A stretch of 10,066 nucleotides of DNA, from positions 1 through 10,066 of the forward strand of contig JALSGW010000348.1 of NCBI GenBank assembly GCA_026982585.1. Direction: 5' to 3'. The notes below the pieces were generated by a model that worked only from the letters and a program-made list of their open reading frames with translations, did not search any database and had not been told where the DNA came from. Position 1 is the stretch's first letter; every line of letters starts with the position of its first letter. Source of the DNA: Alphaproteobacteria bacterium (GTDB taxonomy: Bacteria > Pseudomonadota > Alphaproteobacteria > Geminicoccales > Geminicoccaceae). Of this stretch, positions 5,375-10,066 are shown piece by piece. The position numbers and the translations under genes were made by a program.

Positions 5375-8101
5375 ATGGAGGCGGCGCTCGCCCCCCCGCC
5401 CCTTGCCCCGGAACGGGTGGAATCCGCGCTCGCCCGCGCCCGCGAGGGCCCGCTCGCCGACGGCGCCTATCTGGCGCTGCTCAAGCAACTGTTACGAGAC
5501 GGGCAGGAGGCGATCCGGGCGCGCTTCCTGGCCGACGGCGACGCCGAGCGGGTGCATGTGGAACGCAGCCGGCTCGTGGATGCGGCCATCCGGGGGCTTG
5601 TCGCCTATGCGGTGCGGCACCGCTATCCGACCCCCAACCCCACCGCCGGCGAGGCCTTCGCCCTGGTGGCGGTGGGCGGGTTCGGGCGCGGCGAGCTCGC
5701 CCCGGCCTCGGATGTGGATCTGTTGTTCCTGCATCCCTACAAGCGGCCGCCGCTGGTCGAACAGCTGGCCGAGTTCCTGCTGCTCAAGCTGTGGGACGCG
5801 GGGCTCAAGGTGGGCCACGCCACCCGCTCGCTCGAGGAATGCCTGCGTCTTGGACGGCATGATCTGCAGGTGTTCACGAGCCTGCTCGAGACCCGGCTTC
5901 TGTGGGGCTCGCGGTCCCTGTTCGACGCCTTCGAGCGCCGGCTGTGGCGGGAGACGGCGGCGGCCTGGGCCGGGGAGTTCGTGGAGGCCAAGCTCGCCGA
6001 ACGGGACGCCCGCCACGAAAGGCTCGGCGACAGCCGCTATCTGCTCGAGCCCAACCTCAAGGAGGGCAAGGGCGGCCTGCGCGATCTCCACACCCTCATG
6101 TGGCTCGGCCGTTTTCTCTATCGCGCCCGCACCCCGGCCGATCTCGTGCGGGCAGGGATGCTGAGCGAGGAGGATCTGGCGGTGTTCCTCGGCGCCCGCC
6201 GCTTCCTCTGGCGGGTGCGCTGCCATCTGCACTATGCCACCGGCCGCGCCGAGGAACGGCTCACCTTCGACCTCCAGGGCGAGGTGGCGGCGCGCCTGGG
6301 CTACCGGGACAAGGGCCGCATCCGCGCCGTCGAGCGCTTCATGAAGGACTACTATCTGACCGCCCGCCAGGTCGGCAACCTCACCCGCATCGTGTGCGCG
6401 GCGCTCGAGGAACAGCACAAGCGCAGGCCCAGGCTGCGGTTTCGCTTCGGCTTCGGGGGCCGGCGCCTGGGTCCGTTTCGGGTGATCGGCAACCGGCTCG
6501 CGCTGGCGGATGCCGACCTGTTCGCCCGCCGCCCGCGGGCGATGCTGGAACTCTTCCATCTCGCCCAGGAACGCGACCTCGACGTCCATCCCGACGCCCT
6601 CAAGGCGGTGGTGCGCAACCTCCGGCGGGTGGACGCCCGGCTGCGCGCGGATCCGGAGGCGAACCGGCTGTTCCTCGCCATCCTCACCTCGCACAAGAAC
6701 CCGGCCCTCGCGCTCACCCGCATGAACGAGGCGGGGCTCTTGGGGCGCTTCATCCCCGCCTTCGCGCGGGTGGTGGCCCAGCGCCAGCATACCCTCTACC
6801 ACATCTACACCACCGACGAGCACACCATCCGCGCCATCGAGGTGCTGCACCGGATCGAACGCGGCGAGCTGGCCGAGGACCATCCGCTGTCCACCGAGAT
6901 CTTCCCCCACATCCGCTCCCGCACCGAGCTCTACGTGGCCCTGTTCCTGCACGACATCGGCAAGGGCCGCCAGCGCCCCCACAGCGAGGTGGGCGCGCGC
7001 ATCGCCCGGCTGCTGTGCCCCCGCCTCGGGCTCGGTGCGGAGGCCACCGAGACGGTGGTGTGGCTGGTGCGCCATCACCTGCTCATGAGCGAGACCGCCT
7101 TCCGCTACAATCTCGAGGATCCGCAGACCATCAGCGACTTCGTCGCCAAGGTGCAGTCGCCGGAGCGCCTTAGGCTGTTGTTGCTGCTCACCGTGGCCGA
7201 CATCCGGGCGGTCGGGCCCAATGTGTGGAACGGGTGGAAGGGGCAGCTGCTGCGCGACCTCTACCACGAGGCGCTGGCGGCCATGACCATGGGCGACGCA
7301 TCGGGCCGCAGGCGCGCCCGCGCCCAGGCGGCCCGCATCGCGCTGGCCGAGCGGCTCGGGGGCGGCGGTGCACCCTGGCCCGAGGAGGCGGTGGCGCATT
7401 GGCTGGAGCGGCACGAGGACGGGTATTTCAGCGCCTTCAGGGTGGAGGAGCTGGAACGGCACGCGCGGGCGGTGCGCAGCCTGGAGGAGAAGGGCGGCGG
7501 GCGCTTGTTCGCCTTCCGGGTCGACCGCTTCGAGGCCCGCACCGAGCTCATCGCCTTCCTCCCCGATCAGCCCGGGCTCATCAGCCGGCTGGCCGGCGCC
7601 CTGGCGCTGTCCGGGGTGAGCATCCTCGACGCCCGGGTCTACACCACCCGCGACGGCATGGCGTTCGACGTGATCGGCTTCCAGGACCCCCGCACCCGCC
7701 AGGCGGTGGAGGATCCCGGCTGGCTCGACCGCATCCGCGCCCGGCTCGAGGCGGTGGTGGAAGGGGACGAGGACCTCGCCGCGGAACTCGCCCAATGCCG
7801 CCGCCTGCCCGCCCGCACCGAGGTGTTCCGGGTGCCGCCCAAGGTGATCATCGACAATCGGGCGAGCCGCACCCACAGCGTGGTGGAGGTGGAGGGCCGC
7901 GACCGGCCCGGTCTCCTCTACGCGCTCACCCGCGTGCTGTGGCGCCACGGCATCGTGGTCAAGAGCGCCCACATCGCCACCTACGGCGAACGGGCGGTGG
8001 ACGTGTTCTACGTCAAGGACGTCTATGGCCTGAAACTCTCCGGCGGCACGCGGCTGCAGCGGCTCGAGCGCGACCTGCTGCAGGCGCTCGAGGGCGGGTG
8101 A
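5375..8101 (+). CDS. glnD: Bifunctional PII uridylyltransferase/uridylyl-removing enzyme GlnD
   Basis: GlnD senses glutamine. It uridylylates PII proteins (GlnB/GlnK) when nitrogen is scarce and removes UMP when glutamine is abundant, thereby steering glutamine synthetase and nitrogen gene control. The 908-residue product shows all expected domains. The nucleotidyltransferase domain has GGFGRGEL at 101-108 and the metal aspartates D113/D115 in SDVDLLF, followed by LEPNLKEGKGGLRDLHT, a signature of GlnD. The HD hydrolase domain has H483 (YTTDEHT), LFLHDIGKG with H526/D527, and VRHHLLMSETAF. Two C-terminal ACT glutamine-binding domains start near 724 (FLPDQPGLISRLAGAL) and 835 (EGRDRPGLLYALTRVL). 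The sequence VGPNVWNGWKGQLLRDLYHE is alphaproteobacterial in style. I chose the ATG at 5375; a CGGGAG lies 12 bases upstream, which is rather far. The in-frame ATG at 5321 would add 18 residues with no family resemblance and has no good ribosome site. murJ overlaps its stop. Confidence 0.96.
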   Translation: MEAALAPPPLAPERVESALARAREGPLADGAYLALLKQLLRDGQEAIRARFLADGDAERVHVERSRLVDAAIRGLVAYAVRHRYPTPNPTAGEAFALVAVGGFGRGELAPASDVDLLFLHPYKRPPLVEQLAEFLLLKLWDAGLKVGHATRSLEECLRLGRHDLQVFTSLLETRLLWGSRSLFDAFERRLWRETAAAWAGEFVEAKLAERDARHERLGDSRYLLEPNLKEGKGGLRDLHTLMWLGRFLYRARTPADLVRAGMLSEEDLAVFLGARRFLWRVRCHLHYATGRAEERLTFDLQGEVAARLGYRDKGRIRAVERFMKDYYLTARQVGNLTRIVCAALEEQHKRRPRLRFRFGFGGRRLGPFRVIGNRLALADADLFARRPRAMLELFHLAQERDLDVHPDALKAVVRNLRRVDARLRADPEANRLFLAILTSHKNPALALTRMNEAGLLGRFIPAFARVVAQRQHTLYHIYTTDEHTIRAIEVLHRIERGELAEDHPLSTEIFPHIRSRTELYVALFLHDIGKGRQRPHSEVGARIARLLCPRLGLGAEATETVVWLVRHHLLMSETAFRYNLEDPQTISDFVAKVQSPERLRLLLLLTVADIRAVGPNVWNGWKGQLLRDLYHEALAAMTMGDASGRRRARAQAARIALAERLGGGGAPWPEEAVAHWLERHEDGYFSAFRVEELERHARAVRSLEEKGGGRLFAFRVDRFEARTELIAFLPDQPGLISRLAGALALSGVSILDARVYTTRDGMAFDVIGFQDPRTRQAVEDPGWLDRIRARLEAVVEGDEDLAAELAQCRRLPARTEVFRVPPKVIIDNRASRTHSVVEVEGRDRPGLLYALTRVLWRHGIVVKSAHIATYGERAVDVFYVKDVYGLKLSGGTRLQRLERDLLQALEGG

Positions 8102-9645
8102 GGCCGGTGCGGCTGTTGCGCGCCGCCGCCACCGTCGGCGCCTGGACGCTGGTCTCGCGGCTGTTGGGATTTCTGCGGGACGTGGCGATCGCCGCCGTGC
8201 TCGGGGCGGGAATCGCCGCCGACGCCTTCTTCGTCGCCTTCAAGCTCGCCAACCTCTTGCGCCGGCTGTTCGCGGAAGGAGCCTTCCAGGCCGCCTTCGT
8301 GCCGCTGTTCACCCGGCTGCTCGAGGAGGGCGGCCGGCAGCGCGCCGCCCGCTTCGCCGCCGAGGCGCTGGCGCTCATGGCGCTGGCGCTGCTCCTGGTG
8401 GTGGCGGTGGTGGAGGCCTTCATGCCCTGGGTGGTGCGGGCGGTGGCGACCGGTTTCGCCCCCGACGGACCCCGCTACCGGCTCGCGGTGGACCTCGCCC
8501 GCATCACCTTTCCCTACCTGTTCTTCATCTCCCTCACCGCCCTGCTGGCCGGGGTGCTGAACGGGCTCGGCCGCTTCGCCGCCGCCGCCTTCGCCCCGGT
8601 GCTGCTCAACGTGAGCCTGCTTTTCATGCTGGGGCTGGCTGTGCTGGGACTGGCCCGGCCGCCCTACGCCCTCGCCTGGGGGGTGCTGGTGGCGGGCCTC
8701 GCGCAGCTTCTGCTCCTGGCCCGGGCGGTGCGGCGGGCGGGTCTCGTGCTGCGGCCGGCCCGCCCCGGGCTCGGCCCCGAGATCCGCAAACTGTTCCGGC
8801 TCATGCTGCCGGGCCTGTTCGGGGCCGGGGTGTACCAGGTCAATCTCCTGATCGATACCTGGTTCGCCTCGCTGCTGCCGGCGGGCGCCGTCTCCTATCT
8901 GTTCTACGCCGACCGCCTCACCCAGCTGCCGCTCGGGGTGGTGGGGGTCGCCCTCGGCACCGCGCTGTTGCCGGCGCTCGCCCGCAGTCTCAGGGCCGGG
9001 GCGGGCGCGGAGGCGCGGGCCTTGCAGGCGCGGGCGGTGGAGTTCGGTCTGCTGTTGGCGCTTCCGGCCGCCTTGGGCCTGCACCTGCTCGCCCTGCCGG
9101 TGGTGCAGGGTCTGTTCGAGCGCGGCGCCTTCGACGCCGAGGCGAGCCGCGCCACCGCCGCCGCGCTCAAGGCCTTCGCCCTCGGCCTGCCGGCCTACGT
9201 GCTGGTCAAGATCTTCGCCGCCGCCTTCTTCGCCCGCGAGGACACCCGCACGCCGGTGCTGGTGGCGGCGCTCTGCCTGGTGGTCAACGTGCTTTTGATC
9301 CTGGCGCTGATCGGCCCGCTCGCCCATGTCGGCATCGCCCTCGCCACCGCCCTCGCCAACTGGGTCAACGCCGGCCTGCTCGCCCTTTTGCTCGCGCGGC
9401 GCGCGGCGCTCGGCGTCGATCGACGGCTCGTGCGCCGCCTGTTCGGCATCGCGCTCGCCGCCCTGGCGATGGCGGCGGTGTTGTGGCCGCTCCTCACCGC
9501 CACCGCCTCCTGGAGCCCGCTCGTCCGCCTGGCGGTGCTGGTTGGAACGGGAGCTCTGGCCTATGCGGTGTGCGCGCCGCTGTTCGGCGCCTTCGACCCG
9601 CGCGAGGTCAGGGCGGCCATGGGATCGCGGGGCGTCGGGACATGA
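8098..9645 (+). CDS. murJ: Lipid II flippase MurJ (MviN family)
   Basis: MurJ is a MOP-superfamily inner-membrane protein that flips the peptidoglycan precursor lipid II to the periplasmic face. The 515-residue product is hydrophobic throughout, consistent with about 14 helices. It carries the family N-terminus SRLLGFLRD and the block DAFFVAFKLANLLRRLFAEGAF, plus YADRLTQLPLGVVGVALGT. Residues R21, R27, D42, R55 and R273 correspond, shifted by three, to E. coli R18, R24, D39, R52 and R270, which line the substrate cavity. The GTG at 8098 forms a GTGA overlap with the glnD stop. A second GTG at 8107 would give MRLLRAAATVG and exact E. coli numbering, but GAGG lies only three bases before it, so the start is uncertain by three codons. 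A glnD-murJ pair is familiar from alphaproteobacteria. Confidence 0.96.
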   Translation: MRPVRLLRAAATVGAWTLVSRLLGFLRDVAIAAVLGAGIAADAFFVAFKLANLLRRLFAEGAFQAAFVPLFTRLLEEGGRQRAARFAAEALALMALALLLVVAVVEAFMPWVVRAVATGFAPDGPRYRLAVDLARITFPYLFFISLTALLAGVLNGLGRFAAAAFAPVLLNVSLLFMLGLAVLGLARPPYALAWGVLVAGLAQLLLLARAVRRAGLVLRPARPGLGPEIRKLFRLMLPGLFGAGVYQVNLLIDTWFASLLPAGAVSYLFYADRLTQLPLGVVGVALGTALLPALARSLRAGAGAEARALQARAVEFGLLLALPAALGLHLLALPVVQGLFERGAFDAEASRATAAALKAFALGLPAYVLVKIFAAAFFAREDTRTPVLVAALCLVVNVLLILALIGPLAHVGIALATALANWVNAGLLALLLARRAALGVDRRLVRRLFGIALAALAMAAVLWPLLTATASWSPLVRLAVLVGTGALAYAVCAPLFGAFDPREVRAAMGSRGVGT

Positions 9646-9722
9646 GCGGCGAGGCTCTTGTCGGATCCGCCGCCGAGGCGGCAGACTCGGGGCGGGCTAT
9701 GGACGGGGTGGCGGAGAGGTGA
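9642..9722 (+). CDS. Possible 26-residue leader/coupling peptide between murJ and plsY
   Basis: This short frame, with ends MSGEALVGSA and GRAMDGVAER, starts at an ATG overlapping the murJ TGA by four bases (ATGA). It ends at a TGA overlapping the plsY GTG by four bases (GTGA), so it bridges the gap exactly. The peptide is acidic and Ala/Gly-rich, with no membrane segment or recognisable motif, and I know no family for it. A 6-base-pair stem (GCCGCC/GGCGGC at 9669-9682) lies inside it. The simplest reading is that ribosomes ending murJ re-initiate here and then deliver to plsY, so translation rather than the peptide may matter. It could also be a chance frame in untranslated spacer, since GC-rich DNA has few stops. 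Confidence 0.35.
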   Translation: MSGEALVGSAAEAADSGRAMDGVAER

Positions 9723-10066
9723 GCGCATCCGATCCCATCACGCTCGCGCTCGCGCTTTTGTTGGGGTATCTGGCGGGCACGGTGCCCTCCGGTCTGCTGT
9801 TCACGCGTCTTGCCGGGCTCGGTGATGTGCGCCGCATCGGCTCCGGCAACATCGGCGCCACCAACGTGCTGCGCACCGGACGCAAGGGGCTCGCGGCCCT
9901 GACCCTGGCCGCCGACCTCCTCAAGGGCTATCTGCCCGCAGCCCTCGCCCTCGCCTTCTGGGGCCAACAGGCGGCATTGGCCAGTGCCCTGGGCGCCGTG
10001 CTCGGCCACTGTTTTCCGCTCTGGCTCGGCTTTCGGGGCGGACGCGGGGTGGCCACCGCAGCCGGC
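9719..10066 (+). CDS. plsY: Glycerol-3-phosphate acyltransferase PlsY, 5' part
   Basis: PlsY is an inner-membrane enzyme that transfers the acyl group of acyl-phosphate to glycerol-3-phosphate, giving lysophosphatidic acid, the first step of phospholipid synthesis in the PlsX/PlsY route. The visible 116 residues run off the right edge; the family is usually about 200 long. An N-terminal helix with GYLAGTVPSG (16-25) is followed by the first catalytic loop GSGNIGATNVLR (41-52), then DLLKGYLP (66-73) and GHCFPLWLGFRGGRGVAT (96-113). In the last motif the usual FKGGKG lysines are both arginine (R106, R109). The GTG at 9719 is the only credible start: there is no other start codon in this frame back to the end of murJ, and GTGCCC at 9782 lies inside the first conserved motif. 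A GGGGTGG at about 9705-9710 may serve as ribosome site. The closely abutting murJ and mini-ORF suggest one transcript. Confidence 0.95.
   Translation, partial: MSASDPITLALALLLGYLAGTVPSGLLFTRLAGLGDVRRIGSGNIGATNVLRTGRKGLAALTLAADLLKGYLPAALALAFWGQQAALASALGAVLGHCFPLWLGFRGGRGVATAAG

Noticed and set aside
5492..7972. An 826-residue open frame on the minus strand opposite glnD
   Set aside because: It mirrors the GlnD codons, has a low-complexity His/Gly/Glu/Ala-rich composition and no recognisable motif.
7225..8097. Long in-frame upstream extension of murJ to an ATG at 7225
   Set aside because: The extension lies wholly inside the GlnD ACT-domain coding region in another phase and is Arg/Gly/Pro-rich noise; MurJ proteins begin at the SRLLGF region.
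9669..9682. Six-base-pair stem GCCGCC/GGCGGC after murJ as a possible terminator
   Set aside because: The loop is only two to four bases, there is no T-tract, and plsY starts 37 bases later in a chain of overlapping genes.

Overview
The window is very GC-rich, almost fully coding DNA with one divergent gene boundary near 5241-5374. Everything left of it reads on the minus strand and everything right of it on the plus strand. The gene content is core and chromosomal. I see no mobile element, CRISPR array, tRNA or rRNA. The best guess is an alphaproteobacterium. GlnD immediately followed by MurJ is an arrangement I associate with alphaproteobacteria, and the wording of the GlnD HD region and of CcmH resembles that class. 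This placement is inference, not proof.

Left side, read leftward from 5240: ccmD, ccmE, ccmF, ccmG and ccmH form a tightly packed cytochrome c maturation (System I) operon. The first three junctions overlap by 1-4 bases. CcmE takes heme covalently on a periplasmic histidine, and CcmD helps release holo-CcmE. CcmF is the membrane synthase that moves heme to apocytochrome c. CcmG and CcmH are the thiol-redox arm that keeps the CXXCH cysteines reduced. The exporter genes ccmA, ccmB and ccmC are not upstream, because glnD diverges there. No ccmI (cycH) is present either. After ccmH, 42 bases further on, comes the start of a molybdopterin/[4Fe-4S] oxidoreductase that runs off the left edge.

Right side: glnD (the PII uridylyltransferase/uridylyl-removing nitrogen sensor), murJ (lipid II flippase), a 26-residue mini-ORF and plsY (glycerol-3-phosphate acyltransferase, cut by the right edge) are linked by consecutive four-base GTGA/ATGA/GTGA overlaps. 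They look like one translationally coupled transcript joining nitrogen sensing, wall-precursor export and phospholipid synthesis.

I did not find a clearly novel biological system. The points most worth a second look are the mini-ORF fitted exactly between murJ and plsY, the molybdoenzyme at the tail of the ccm operon with no obvious molybdenum-ligating residue, the split ccm locus, and an Arg-for-Lys version of the PlsY glycine-rich motif.
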